NCBI RefSeq assembly: GCF_000265365.1
Contig: NC_018011.1
Location: 1,116,001-1,180,000, forward strand
Reading direction: 5' to 3'
DNA: 64,000 nucleotides
Origin: Alistipes finegoldii DSM 17242
Lineage (GTDB): Bacteria; Bacteroidota; Bacteroidia; Bacteroidales; Rikenellaceae
Below the pieces are notes generated by a model. That model had not been told where the DNA came from. It made no database searches and worked only from the letters and a program-made list of their open reading frames with translations. This document shows, piece after piece, positions 16,504 through 25,995 of the stretch. The position numbers were made by a program, and so were the translations under genes. The number at the start of each line of letters is the position of its first letter. Positions within the stretch are counted from its first letter, which is position 1.

Positions 16504-17805
16504 TTACTTGCGGTAGATCTTCGTGTAGCCGTAGATAGCCTCGTCGCCGAGTTCCTCCTCGATGCGGAGCAGCTGGTTGTACTTGGCCATACGGTCCGAA
16601 CGCGACGCCGAACCGGTCTTGATCTGACCGGAGTTGGTAGCCACGGCGATGTCGGCGATCGTCGAATCCTCGGTCTCGCCCGAACGGTGCGACGTAACCG
16701 AAGTGTAGCCCGCACGGTGAGCCATCTCGATGGCGTCGAGCGTCTCGGTCAGCGTACCGATCTGGTTCACCTTGATCAGGATCGAGTTGGCGCAGCCCAT
16801 TTCGATACCCTTCTTCAGGAAGTCCACGTTGGTCACGAACAGGTCGTCGCCCACGAGCTGGCACTTGCCGCCGATCTCCTCGGTGAGCATCTGCCAACCG
16901 TCCCAGTCGTTCTCCGACATACCGTCCTCGATCGAGTCGATGGGGTATTTGGCAACCAGTCCCTTCAGGTACTCTACCTGCTCCTTCGACGAACGCTTCG
17001 CACCCTTCTCGCCTTCGAACTTGGTGTAGTCGTAAACGCCGTCCTTGTAGAACTCCGACGAAGCGCAGTCCATGCCGATCGACACGTCGCCGCCCTCTTC
17101 CTTGCGGCCGGGCTTGTAACCCGCCATCTTGATGGCCTCGATGATCGACTCGATAGCGTCCTCGGTGCCGTTCAGCGCGGGAGCGAAGCCGCCCTCGTCA
17201 CCGACAGCCGTCGAAAGGTTGCGGTTGTGAAGCACTTTCTTCAGGTTGTGGAACACCTCGGCGCCCATGCGGATAGCCTCCTTGAAGGTGGGGGCACCCA
17301 CGGGACGGATCATGAACTCTTGGAACGCGATCGGAGCGTCCGAGTGCGAACCGCCGTTGATGATGTTCATCATCGGAACGGGCAGCGTCTTGGCGTTTGC
17401 TCCGCCGATATAGCGATAAAGCGGCATGCCGAAGTAGTCGGCGGCAGCGCGGGCCACGGCCAGCGACACGCCGAGAATGGCGTTAGCACCCAGCTTCGAC
17501 TTGGTCTTCGTGCCGTCGAGGGCTATCATGGCCTTGTCGATGCCCACCTGATCGGCCACGTTCATGCCGATAACGGCGGGAGCGATCACCTCGTTTACGT
17601 TCTTGACGGCGTTCAGAACGCCCTTGCCCAGATAACGGCTCTTGTCGCCGTCACGAAGTTCGAGGGCCTCGTTCTCGCCCGTCGATGCGCCGCTCGGAAC
17701 GGCTGCGCGGCCGAATGCGCCGGATACGGTACGTACTTCGACCTCGATGGTCGGATTGCCTCGCGAGTCGAGGATCTCTCTTGCGTGAATCTCTACAATC
17801 TGCAT
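16504..17805 (-). CDS. eno: Enolase
   Basis: 433 residues, normal length. Signature segments: GASTGENEALELRDGD, the active-site loop, DGTKTKSKLGANAILGVS, SIEDGMSENDWDGW (Mg2+ ligands), LIKVNQIGT with the catalytic Lys, and SHRSGETEDSTIADIAVA. Converts 2-phosphoglycerate to phosphoenolpyruvate in glycolysis. Codon usage looks biased, as in highly expressed genes. Single-gene unit with its own promoter-like box upstream. Confidence 0.98.
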   Translation of the reverse strand: MQIVEIHAREILDSRGNPTIEVEVRTVSGAFGRAAVPSGASTGENEALELRDGDKSRYLGKGVLNAVKNVNEVIAPAVIGMNVADQVGIDKAMIALDGTKTKSKLGANAILGVSLAVARAAADYFGMPLYRYIGGANAKTLPVPMMNIINGGSHSDAPIAFQEFMIRPVGAPTFKEAIRMGAEVFHNLKKVLHNRNLSTAVGDEGGFAPALNGTEDAIESIIEAIKMAGYKPGRKEEGGDVSIGMDCASSEFYKDGVYDYTKFEGEKGAKRSSKEQVEYLKGLVAKYPIDSIEDGMSENDWDGWQMLTEEIGGKCQLVGDDLFVTNVDFLKKGIEMGCANSILIKVNQIGTLTETLDAIEMAHRAGYTSVTSHRSGETEDSTIADIAVATNSGQIKTGSASRSDRMAKYNQLLRIEEELGDEAIYGYTKIYRK

Positions 17806-17858
17806 AGTTGTAAATGTTTAATTTATGGTTTTAAATACTGATATGCCGTTTTCGACCG

Positions 17859-17866
17859 CAAAGGTA
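17859..17866 (-). promoter_or_regulatory. Promoter -7 box for eno
   Basis: Minus-strand TACCTTTG is an exact TAnnTTTG match, 53 bases upstream of the enolase start. The -33 element is unclear. Confidence 0.5.
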
Positions 17867-17950
17867 AGAAATAATTGTGAATTGCGGTTTCATTATTGTT
17901 ATTTTTTTCACGAAAGACGGATGCGGTTTCGGGAATAAAGCAGAATATAT

Positions 17951-17958
17951 TATCTTTG
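17951..17958 (+). promoter_or_regulatory. Promoter -7 box for the antiporter gene
   Basis: TATCTTTG, an exact TAnnTTTG match, 42 bases before the antiporter ATG at 18001, facing right. Because it lies inside the frame extension upstream of 18001, it also supports the 18001 start. Confidence 0.5.
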
Positions 17959-18000
17959 CCGGCGAATGCACTCCTCTCACTTGTAAACAACTATCAATTA

Positions 18001-19185
18001 ATGCGAAAAGTTCTCTCATTCTCTCTTTTCCTGATGTTGGGGCTCATCGTCTCGCAAATGCTTCCGGGCACGCTCGGTGTAGGATACGCGGCGTTCAAGA
18101 AGTGTTCCGACACGCTGCTTTACATCTGCCTCGGATTCATCATGATCAACGTCGGCCGCGAATTCGAAATCGACAAAACCCGCTGGCGTTCCTACACTGC
18201 GGACTACTTCATCGCCATGGCCACGGCCGCGCTGCCGTGGATACTCATCGTCCTCTACTACGTCTTCGCACTGCTACCGCCCGAACTCTGGACCAGCGGC
18301 GAGGCGTGGAAGGAAAACCTGCTGCTGAGCCGTTTCGCCGCGCCGACTTCGGCCGGCATCCTCTTCACGATGCTCGCAGCCCTCAGTCTCAAGAAAAGCT
18401 GGATTTACAAAAAGATACAGGTGCTGGCCATCTTCGACGATCTGGACACCATCCTGCTGATGATCCCCCTGCAAATCCTGATGACCGGCCTGCGGTGGCA
18501 AATGTTCGCCATCATCGCCGTCGTCACCCTCCTGCTGGCCGTCGGCTGGCGCTGGCAGGCGACGTGGAACGTACGTCAGGACTGGAAAACCATCTTGGGG
18601 CTGGCCGTCGTGGTCTGCGCCCTGACCCAGCTCGTCCACATCGTCACGGCCCGGCTTTACGGACCGGAGAACAGCATCCATATCGAAGTCCTGCTCCCGG
18701 CGTTCGTCGTCGGCATGCTGATGAAACACAAGGAGATCGACACCGCCGCCGAACGGCGCATCACCACCGGCATCTCGTTCCTCTTCATGCTGCTCGTGGG
18801 GCTGAGCATGCCGCTCGTAACGGGCGCTCCGGGCGACACGGCCGCCGCGACGTCGGTCACCGGCTCGCAGCCCATGATGCCGTGGGGCACGCTGGCGCTG
18901 CATGTGTTGGCCGTATCGTTGCTCTCGAACCTCGGCAAACTGGTGCCGCTCTTCTTCTACCGCGACCGCAAGATCAGCGAACGCCTCGCCCTCTCGATCG
19001 GCATGTTCACCCGCGGCGAGGTGGGCGCGGGCGTAATCTTCATCGCACTGGGCTACAGTCTGGGCGGCCCGGCGCTCATCATCTCGGTGCTGACGCTGGT
19101 GCTGAACCTGATCCTCACGGGCGGCTTCGTGGTGTGGGTCAAGAAACTGGCCCTGCGCACCTACGCGCCCGAAGCGCAGCAGTAA
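18001..19185 (+). CDS. Cation/proton antiporter family membrane protein
   Basis: 394 residues from this ATG. The frame is open to 17896, but a promoter box lies in between and the sequence from 18001 starts with a natural membrane segment. About 11 membrane segments. FAAPTSAGILFTML and AIFDDLDTILLMIP recall the TDPTSA and DD ion-binding motifs of CPA-type Na+/H+ antiporters, and MFTRGEVGAGVIFIALGYSLGG is the conserved late segment. Probably exchanges Na+ or K+ for H+. Followed after 43 bases by a DUF4375 gene on the same strand. Confidence 0.82.
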   Translation: MRKVLSFSLFLMLGLIVSQMLPGTLGVGYAAFKKCSDTLLYICLGFIMINVGREFEIDKTRWRSYTADYFIAMATAALPWILIVLYYVFALLPPELWTSGEAWKENLLLSRFAAPTSAGILFTMLAALSLKKSWIYKKIQVLAIFDDLDTILLMIPLQILMTGLRWQMFAIIAVVTLLLAVGWRWQATWNVRQDWKTILGLAVVVCALTQLVHIVTARLYGPENSIHIEVLLPAFVVGMLMKHKEIDTAAERRITTGISFLFMLLVGLSMPLVTGAPGDTAAATSVTGSQPMMPWGTLALHVLAVSLLSNLGKLVPLFFYRDRKISERLALSIGMFTRGEVGAGVIFIALGYSLGGPALIISVLTLVLNLILTGGFVVWVKKLALRTYAPEAQQ

Positions 19186-19228
19186 CCCGGCTAAACAACC
19201 CCATATTCACAATCAAACGACGGAAACC

Positions 19229-19651
19229 GTGATCGAAATTACAGACAAGGCCCTGCAAACGGCAGCCGCCAAAGGGATGGACGAATTCCTCCGGGTCTTT
19301 ACGGACAAATACAAGGAGACGGTCGGCGGAGACCCGACGGCCGAAACGATGCCGCTGCTCAGCGGCGAACAGCACTCGCTGCTCGCCTACCGGATTTTCC
19401 GGGACGAGGTGACCGAAGGCGGTTTCTGCCAGCTTATCCAGAACGGCTACGGGGCCTATATCTTCGGCAATCCGTTTGCCAGAGTCATGCGCCTGTGGGG
19501 TGCGGAGAGTTTCTCGAAGCTGGTCTACCGCGCCAAGAAGATCTACGACGCCAACCGGGAGGATTTGGAACGGGAGCGCACCGACGAGGAGTTCATGGCG
19601 ATGTACTTCGGTACTACCCATTCGTTTCCCGAGAGGAGAAAAAGGGCGTAA
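19229..19651 (+). CDS. DUF4375 (DMP19-like) protein
   Basis: 140 residues, soluble, no signal peptide. The centre (LLAYRIFRDEVTEGGFCQLIQNGYGAYIF) and the following helix pair match my memory of the DUF4375 family, whose members resemble the DNA-mimic protein DMP19. The molecular role is not known. Co-oriented with the antiporter and followed by a clear terminator. Confidence 0.65.
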   Translation: MIEITDKALQTAAAKGMDEFLRVFTDKYKETVGGDPTAETMPLLSGEQHSLLAYRIFRDEVTEGGFCQLIQNGYGAYIFGNPFARVMRLWGAESFSKLVYRAKKIYDANREDLERERTDEEFMAMYFGTTHSFPERRKRA

Positions 19652-19726
19652 ATATTAAATATTCAGCGATTTAATCTTTGTACAGGGTTTCTTCTTCGAG
19701 GGATTCCAAGCATAATAAGGTAATTC

Positions 19727-19768
19727 CAGACGAGGTTACGGTTTCCAGATCGTTACCTCGTCTGTTTT
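19727..19768 (+). terminator. Terminator after the DUF4375 gene
   Basis: CAGACGAGGT-T-ACG pairs with CGT-T-ACCTCGTCTG (one T/T mismatch) around a 10-base loop and is followed by TTTT. It separates the housekeeping genes from the integrase region. Confidence 0.7.
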
Positions 19769-19872
19769 GCTGTATTTTGCATAAAATATTCGTTTGCAAT
19801 TTCTTGCATCGCGCTTCATCTTGACAGACAACTCTGAGGAAATTAGTTTTAACCCCCAAATTTCATCGGAGT

Positions 19873-21144
19873 ATGCGCAGTACATTCAAGGTTCTGTTCT
19901 ACCTCAAAAAGGACAAACACAAAGTTCAGCCGGTTGTTCCCGTCATGGGCCGTATTACCGTCAACGGTACGATCGCCCAGTTCAGCGCCAAACTTAGCGT
20001 TCCTCCCCATCTGTGGGAGGTGAAGGGCGGTCGCGCCAAAGGCAAAAGCCTCGAAGCCGACCGTATCAACCGCTATCTGGATAATATTCGTATCCAGATC
20101 GGAAAGCATTACCAGTCTATCTGCGACCGTGACGGATATGTTTCCGCCGATAAGGTGAAGAACGCCTATCTGGGTTTCAGTAAAAGGTATAAACTGTTAC
20201 TGGAGTTATGCGATGAATTCTGCAAAGAGTACAAGAACCGTATAGATGTGGACCGTACTATCCATTCCTTATTCCGTTATCAAACGCTACGACGCGATTT
20301 GAGTCTTTTCATCTGTCAGGACTATAAAGTCAAGGATATACCCCTTGTGGAACTGGATCAGTCTTTTGCAGAGAAGTTTGCCGCCTATCTGAAACATGTC
20401 AGGGGCCTTGCCGACACGACGATCAGCGTTGAGATCAAATCACTGAAGCATATCGTCAAGAAAGCGTTTAACGACGGGCAAATGGAGAAGAATCCGTTTG
20501 CCTATTACTACTACTTTGCCGACCAGCCGGAAATTGAATATCTCACCGAAGAAGAAATCAATAAACTAATTATCGGCAAAGTCAAGCAGCAGCGTCAGGA
20601 TCGGACACGGGATATGTTTCTGTTCTGTTGTTTTACGGGCCTGTCCTATGCCGATCTGGCCAAACTGAGTTATGAGGAGTTGAAACAAACTCCGAACGGA
20701 GCATGGTGGATTAGCAGTATCCGTCAGAAAACGAAAGTACCGTTTACGGTAAAACTACTTCCGGTTGCGAAAGCTATTCTTGAAAAGTATCGTATTCCTG
20801 CCAACCGATTCAACCGGCTCTTTCCCGAGAATCCGGGAAAGGTTTTTCCGGTAGCTTCATTGAAATCCTCGGATGTCTGCCTGAAACATATCGCCAGACA
20901 ATGCGGAATTACCAAGAATCTGAAATTCCACATGGCGAGACATACCTTTGCAACGACGGTCTCCTTGATGAACGGCATTCCGCTGGAAACAGTGTCAAAA
21001 ATGTTGGGACACAAATATACGACCACGACTCAGATTTATGCCAAGGTGACAAACCAAATGATAGATAATGCGATAAGCCGAATAGAGGACCAAATTGGCG
21101 AACGGTTCCAATGTCCAACTCTGAAAGAAGAGAGCGACGGCTAA
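19873..21144 (+). CDS. Tyrosine recombinase/integrase, IntDOT-like
   Basis: 423 residues. N-terminal arm-binding-like domain (about 1-100), SAM-like core-binding domain (about 105-200), catalytic domain (about 215-400). Catalytic residues visible: HMARHTF (H-x-x-R), LGHKYTTTTQIY with nucleophile Tyr389. The first box reads FTGLSYADL with Ser where classical enzymes have Arg, as known for IntDOT. It should integrate and excise a conjugative or mobilisable element. The gene is intact, but the neighbouring DUF3408 gene is broken and no other transfer genes are present, so the element is probably a remnant. Confidence 0.9.
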   Translation: MRSTFKVLFYLKKDKHKVQPVVPVMGRITVNGTIAQFSAKLSVPPHLWEVKGGRAKGKSLEADRINRYLDNIRIQIGKHYQSICDRDGYVSADKVKNAYLGFSKRYKLLLELCDEFCKEYKNRIDVDRTIHSLFRYQTLRRDLSLFICQDYKVKDIPLVELDQSFAEKFAAYLKHVRGLADTTISVEIKSLKHIVKKAFNDGQMEKNPFAYYYYFADQPEIEYLTEEEINKLIIGKVKQQRQDRTRDMFLFCCFTGLSYADLAKLSYEELKQTPNGAWWISSIRQKTKVPFTVKLLPVAKAILEKYRIPANRFNRLFPENPGKVFPVASLKSSDVCLKHIARQCGITKNLKFHMARHTFATTVSLMNGIPLETVSKMLGHKYTTTTQIYAKVTNQMIDNAISRIEDQIGERFQCPTLKEESDG

Positions 21145-21249
21145 TCCGAAAGACATCGGCGGAAAAGGCGACATTCTGCGGTTCGGATGCCAGTCGCTTC
21201 GCTACGTCCATATCAGAAACCCAAAGTAATCGCTTATCGCATTGTCTGT
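21145..21249. other. Short gap between the integrase and the DUF3408 pseudogene
   Basis: About 105 bases with no gene, promoter box or hairpin that I can support. It probably marks the junction of the two conjugative-element fragments. Confidence 0.3.
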
Positions 21250-21767
21250 TTAAAATAGTCGTCTGTTGTTCTTCTTCTCGTGGAGATAATTCAACTCGTC
21301 GCTGTAAATTCCGATTACAAAGCGCAGCATATTGTCGACCAAAGCTGTAAGCCTTGTATTCTCATTCCCAATAAGTGGAGGATTGCCGATACTTTGTACT
21401 TGGTTGCCGCACTGATATAGATCGCCGAACGGTTACGGCAGTCCGCCGGGGCAAAGAACGTGCGTTCGAAATCCGGCAGCGGAATCTTTTTGCGACGGAA
21501 TCCGGCCAGCTCCTTTACGTCACTCGTTTGGGTATTGGCGTCTGTCCTTTCAGCAGTCGGAGCCGATGCTCCGGATACCGTTTCCGATGTCTTTCCCTCG
21601 GGAGCGTCCGTATTTTCCGCTTCCGGTTCGGGAATCCGGCGGACGACTTTCGAATCCAAAGGGGCCTATCCGGCGATCATCTGGCGCATCAATTCTTCGT
21701 CGACTTCGATACGGGGACGCTTCGATGGTTTTGTTGCGAGGTTGTCGGTTTCTTTTAATGAATCCAT
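21250..21767 (-). pseudogene. DUF3408 conjugal-transfer protein, disrupted
   Basis: The ATG at 21767 starts a frame typical of DUF3408 proteins: Lys/Arg-rich, then DEELMRQMIAG. It meets an in-frame TAG at 21666-21668, continues through IPLPDFERTFF, the conserved AIYIS segment and SAILHLLG, then loses frame near 21361-21372. Restoring one base gives NENTRLTALVDNMLRFVIG and the family C-terminus up to the stop at 21250-21252. So there is one nonsense and one frameshift lesion. DUF3408 genes lie in the transfer regions of Bacteroides conjugative transposons. A sequencing error could explain one lesion, hardly both. Confidence 0.75.
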
Positions 21768-22098
21768 GGTACAATGTTTTTAAGATTGAACGTTCGCTTT
21801 ATGCTTGTAAAGCGTGTGTGTCTGTTTTATGGTTTAAACCATTCAAAATACCATTTTCTGCTTCACGCAGTTTATATCGGAATAATGAACGGAACAAGAA
21901 AACCTACCTTTCATGATGCAAGATACCACCGACTGAAATACCTCGGTTTTGATGTCCGGCCACGACCGCTCCAGTCCGCACCGAGAGCTTGTTTTGGTGC
22001 CCGGACGGTTGTAATATTGCAACCGGGAAAGACCCGTCCTCGAAAGCCGTAGCGGAGGTTTTTCAAAGTTTTCACAAAAAATTTCCGCCGCGGATTTT
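21768..22098. other. Non-coding remnant region upstream of the DUF3408 pseudogene
   Basis: No credible CDS. It holds several short palindromes: GGTTTAAACC at 21831-21840 and CGCTTTA/TAAAGCG at about 21795-21814, plus GAACGTTC. Their position upstream of a former transfer gene suggests operator sites. The segment at about 21960-22070 resembles non-coding DNA often found near transfer origins of Bacteroides elements, but that is memory-level similarity only. Confidence 0.3.
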
Positions 22099-22172
22099 TG
22101 TTATCGCCAGATAACAGCGAGCTGTACCTTTGTCGGACAAATGCCAATTTGTCCGACAAAGGTACAGCTCGC
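22099..22172. repeat. Two tandem perfect hairpins with identical GCCA loops
   Basis: The first is TGTTATC-GCCA-GATAACA (22099-22116). The second follows without a gap: two perfectly complementary 26-base arms, 22117-22142 and 22147-22172, also around GCCA. Each arm of the second contains TACCTTTG, a match to the Bacteroidota -7 box, so promoter-like boxes face both ways. No terminal T-run, so it is not a simple terminator. Candidates are a transfer origin, a recombinase or replication-initiator site, or a cruciform regulatory site. Confidence 0.7.
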
Positions 22173-22303
22173 CCTGCGAGGCCGGTGTCGCTCCCCTGTC
22201 GCGCCCCTTTTTTAAGCCATATATGGATACCGACCGAAAACTGACAAACGGGATTATTTTATCTGCTGAACTGAATCAGAGATTGACTGCTTGAATATTC
22301 CGA

Positions 22304-24025
22304 TTAATGCATGTCTTCCAAAAAATCCAATATTTCCCGGCGAATCTGCCGGAATCTGGACACTGACGTGTCGTACCGGTCGAAATCGAATATGATCGCA
22401 TTGACGAAAGCCTGTGCACGGATCGAATCCCGGGCCTCAACCATTTTCAGCAGGTCGTAGTCACGGATGCCGTCACGCATGGCTGCCAGCCGAATCGACG
22501 GGTAGAGCTTACGGTAACCGGGGTAGACGATATGCGAGTCGCCGCCGGGCCAGTCATTGGCGGGGGCGGAAACGTCTCCGAAAGGATCGCCGTTCGCTCC
22601 CCATGCGTTGAAGCCCCAGTGAAGGTATCCCGGAGAGTCGTATTTGTAGTTTATCCAATGCAGCAGGCGTGTCTTGATGAGCGGCAGTGTTACGTAACGG
22701 TTTGCGAAATTCCCCCGGGGATACATGCAGGTGTAGAACCAGCAACTATGTCCGGCTGGCATTGTTCGATAGATTTCCCATACGAATTCGTCGAGTTGTG
22801 GCACGAGGATGTCGATCAGCGCCGGGTCGTAGGACGAAGAACGGTAAGCTTCGATGATTCGGATGTCGGGGGCAGCCTGTTTTACCTGGCGGGCCAATCC
22901 TTCCCAGGAGGTCTTATTTTCGTTGAGCGGTTCGTCGGCAATGTGTTGTGTGTAGATGTCGAGCCAACTGCGGCCGCTTCCGTCATCGATCATTCTGGAA
23001 CGCAAATGCTCCTGCAGAGCCGGAAAATACGCTGCGATGTATCGTTGCACGCGCGGGTCGTCATGGGGCAGACGTTGATAAACATAGGAGCCCTTGCCGT
23101 CGGGGACCGGTACGTTGGCCCAGAAAGGATCGGTCCACCCGTTGCGGGACCGCTTGGCGAAATGGTTGGCCTCGATCAGCCGTACGTCGGCGTGTCGGAG
23201 CAGGAATTCGATCGTTTTGTCCATCCGTGAGAAATCGAACGTCAGCCCTTTGCCGTCGGCTGTCGGAACCGGCGTTCCCGTTTCGTAGAGCAACCAGACG
23301 TTCTGACCATAGGCCGAGGCGGTTTCGACGAGCCGCCGCATACATTCCCAATAGGCCGGTGAATCGTCCTCCACGGATTCGTTGTCGTTCATGAAAGAGA
23401 ATTTATCGGGGAAATACCAGTTGGTAACCAATAACGACTGTTCGGGAAGCGTGACCGGATAAACTTGTATGGTGAATTGTCGGTCGGCAACGATCCGCTT
23501 TCCGTTCTTTAGCCCGGAAATGCGTACCGATCCTTCGTAAAGCCCCGCTTCGGCATCGGCCGGAATCGGAATGTCCAACCAGAGCAAAGCTGTCCCGCCT
23601 GCGGCGATAGATACGGTGGTGTCGGTCAGAATGGGATCGGGATATTCTCCGGACGGTGATTGCAGGGCATCGGGGGCCGCCGGCACGTAGGCGTGGGAAG
23701 CCTGTACGTTCCGGACCCAGCCCAGAACGGCTTTGTCGAGCGAAGTTCCCTGCTCTGTTTTAAGACTCCGAAGGACAGGAGTCATTGCCGCTACGGAGTC
23801 GTCAGCGGAGATAACGAATTGCAGAACGGCGTTCTCGCCGCGGGCCACGCGAACGGTATCGTCCCCGGCAGGAGGGTAAACGATTCCGGGAAGAACATTG
23901 GTCAAAGGATCGATGACGCGGATCGTGAGTCCGCTTTCACTACAGGCTACCGGTAGCATCAGGAGTGCAGGGCAAAGAGTCCGGATCGTCCGGTTGACGA
24001 GAAGTCGGAGCGGGGAAATGTTCAT
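22304..24025 (-). CDS. DUF4091 glycoside-hydrolase-like lipoprotein
   Basis: 573 residues from MNISPLRLL at 24025. The frame stays open upstream to 24868, but that part only shadows the GH127 gene. A lipobox LPVAC places the lipid Cys at 28. Residues about 50-210 look like beta-sandwich; the rest resembles a TIM-barrel ending in the DUF4091 segment (SHIVYPGY then SIRLAAMRDGIRDYDLLKM). DUF4091 proteins of gut Bacteroidota sit in glycan loci and are thought to be glycosidases. IADEP near the middle could hold a catalytic acid. Third gene of a leftward operon with GH127 and GH3. Confidence 0.8.
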   Translation of the reverse strand: MNISPLRLLVNRTIRTLCPALLMLPVACSESGLTIRVIDPLTNVLPGIVYPPAGDDTVRVARGENAVLQFVISADDSVAAMTPVLRSLKTEQGTSLDKAVLGWVRNVQASHAYVPAAPDALQSPSGEYPDPILTDTTVSIAAGGTALLWLDIPIPADAEAGLYEGSVRISGLKNGKRIVADRQFTIQVYPVTLPEQSLLVTNWYFPDKFSFMNDNESVEDDSPAYWECMRRLVETASAYGQNVWLLYETGTPVPTADGKGLTFDFSRMDKTIEFLLRHADVRLIEANHFAKRSRNGWTDPFWANVPVPDGKGSYVYQRLPHDDPRVQRYIAAYFPALQEHLRSRMIDDGSGRSWLDIYTQHIADEPLNENKTSWEGLARQVKQAAPDIRIIEAYRSSSYDPALIDILVPQLDEFVWEIYRTMPAGHSCWFYTCMYPRGNFANRYVTLPLIKTRLLHWINYKYDSPGYLHWGFNAWGANGDPFGDVSAPANDWPGGDSHIVYPGYRKLYPSIRLAAMRDGIRDYDLLKMVEARDSIRAQAFVNAIIFDFDRYDTSVSRFRQIRREILDFLEDMH

Positions 24026-24045
24026 TTCGGGTTCGGTTTGAATTC

Positions 24046-25983
24046 TTAATTGCATTGCGGGAAAACAGTAAGCCGGAGTTCCGTGCATCCGTAGGGAATC
24101 AGTTCGAGATATTCGATACGGTCGGATACGGCGCGGGCTATCCCTTCGGCCGGAAGGCGCGGCGTGTAGCGTCCTTTTTCCAATTCCCAGTCGATCGGTT
24201 TGACGGGAACCGAGATTTTCACGGGCGTATGTTCCGGATCGAACGGATAGCTTCCTGCGGCTGCGGGTTTTGTCCGAATGACCTTCAGGGGTATGACCGG
24301 ATCGGAGCAAAGGGCATAGTTCCAAGGTCCGGCAGGCTCGATGCTCCAGCATTCGAATTCGGGGTTGCCGGGAACTTTGCCGTTCATATTCGCATAGACC
24401 GTCCGGTCGGCTGTTTTCCGCTGGGGAACAGGATAGGAGAAGAGCAGAGGTCCGCGCTGCACGTAGATTCCCTGTCCGGGAACGGTGTTCATGACGGGTT
24501 GCATGCTGAGACACAACCGAATCCGGTCGCCGTTCCTGAATTTGCGCCGGAGGGTCACGAACGTGCCGGCGGGACATGCGTCTCGCCACAGTTTGCCGTT
24601 GACATATATTCTGGCATCCCTGCACCATGCGGGAATGCGCAGCAGAAACGGGATATCCGTCCTCTCTTTCAGGCCGAAGGAGAACTCGATCTCCCCGTTG
24701 AACGGATAGGAGGTCCGCTGTGCGATGTGGCACTGTCGGCCGTTCGGCAGGTCGAACGTTGCAGCCGAAGGTCCGTAGAGCGCAGCGGCAATAGAGCCGT
24801 CTTTCCCGCGTAGCCACATATGTGCGACGTAATTGGGCATGAAACGGTGAACGTTTCCGGCGCAGCACTCCGTTTCATGCGTCGGCCGGAAAGCCATCCA
24901 GGTCGAACCGTGGAAGAATTCGTTGTGATTTGAACGCCCCGTTGCGATTACCTGATTGACGGACGAGAAATACTGCAACGATCGGAAATCCTTGGTAACG
25001 GCTCCTAGTCCGGCATTGAAGACCGCTTTTTCTATTTTGTCAGCCCACCGGACTTCGCCCGTGGTCAGGAGAAATTGCTCCAGCGTCCAGGTGTAGTCGG
25101 AAATGTCGCAGGTTTCGTGACTGTTGATGACGTTCCCGTTTCCGACGAGCGCTTCCGCACTGGCCGGAACGCCGTCGGGGAGCATGTGGTCGCGGGTGAG
25201 CTTGCGTTCGGCGTTGAGTGCAAGGTCCAGGTAATATCGTTTGCCCGTATAGGCATAGAGCAGCATCGGGAGTTTCAGTTCTTCCATGCAGGTGACGCCA
25301 TGCATGACGAACCGTTCGTCGCCGGCCGCGACTGCGGGCGTCAGGTCCCCGAATTTTCCGCCATTGTAGGCTCTCTCGCAAATATCCAGCAACTTCGCAT
25401 TGCCGGTTTTGCCGTAAGTCCACAACATTCCCTCGATGCTGACGATGTTGCGCCATTTCTCGACCTGCTCCTGCGTAAAGTTCATGTAGTGCCTTTCCAA
25501 GGCTGCGGGGATCGCCGGATCGCCCGTGCGCTCGTAATAGGCTTGCAGCACCCGGAAGTAGACACACATGGGCCACATCGACTCAATCGCTTTGTTGCCC
25601 AAAACACCTGTGGACGATGCGTTGGCCAGCGTGTAGCGAATCCCCTCCTCGGCTTTGGCGATCATCTCCCGATCACCGAGCAGGTAACCCAGGCGGAGCA
25701 GACCGTCGGTGTAATAGGCTGTCTGCTCGTAGCGCCACCAGTCGCTTCCGTAGGTTTCGGTGTTACGTCCGATCTCACCCGCCCAAAGGCAGGAGTCGTA
25801 CGGATAGGACATCGCCTCGGGATGTCCCGTAAGTCCCGTTTGTTGGCGGTGGAGGAATTCCTCGATCCAGCCCTGCGGCTCTATGCAGCCGATCATGCCG
25901 CCCTGAAACTGGGCATAAGGGGCCTGGGCGTTCGTCGCGGTACCGACGAGGCAAAGTGCAATAATTGAAAACAGCTTCTTCAT
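24046..25983 (-). CDS. GH127-family (DUF1680) glycosidase, beta-L-arabinofuranosidase-like
   Basis: 645 residues with a signal peptide (about 1-20) and no lipobox, so probably periplasmic. Residues about 30-400 form the (alpha/alpha)6 barrel, followed by beta-sandwich domains. The zinc-thiolate site of GH127 is conserved: Glu290 and Cys292 in HETCD, and Cys373-Cys374 in ECCAGN, with one Cys expected to be the nucleophile. Removes beta-L-arabinofuranose or related furanosides; the exact sugar is uncertain because DUF1680 proteins cover several specificities. 20 bases upstream of the DUF4091 gene and 12 bases after the GH3 gene. Confidence 0.85.
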   Translation of the reverse strand: MKKLFSIIALCLVGTATNAQAPYAQFQGGMIGCIEPQGWIEEFLHRQQTGLTGHPEAMSYPYDSCLWAGEIGRNTETYGSDWWRYEQTAYYTDGLLRLGYLLGDREMIAKAEEGIRYTLANASSTGVLGNKAIESMWPMCVYFRVLQAYYERTGDPAIPAALERHYMNFTQEQVEKWRNIVSIEGMLWTYGKTGNAKLLDICERAYNGGKFGDLTPAVAAGDERFVMHGVTCMEELKLPMLLYAYTGKRYYLDLALNAERKLTRDHMLPDGVPASAEALVGNGNVINSHETCDISDYTWTLEQFLLTTGEVRWADKIEKAVFNAGLGAVTKDFRSLQYFSSVNQVIATGRSNHNEFFHGSTWMAFRPTHETECCAGNVHRFMPNYVAHMWLRGKDGSIAAALYGPSAATFDLPNGRQCHIAQRTSYPFNGEIEFSFGLKERTDIPFLLRIPAWCRDARIYVNGKLWRDACPAGTFVTLRRKFRNGDRIRLCLSMQPVMNTVPGQGIYVQRGPLLFSYPVPQRKTADRTVYANMNGKVPGNPEFECWSIEPAGPWNYALCSDPVIPLKVIRTKPAAAGSYPFDPEHTPVKISVPVKPIDWELEKGRYTPRLPAEGIARAVSDRIEYLELIPYGCTELRLTVFPQCN

Positions 25984-25995
25984 GCGATTTCTTGA

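Noticed and set aside
21911..22159. 82-codon minus-strand frame over the tandem hairpins
   Set aside because: It runs through the perfect palindrome and has no recognisable domain.
24026..24868. N-terminal extension of the DUF4091 gene
   Set aside because: It overlaps the GH127 gene in another frame; a lipoprotein signal starts naturally at 24025.
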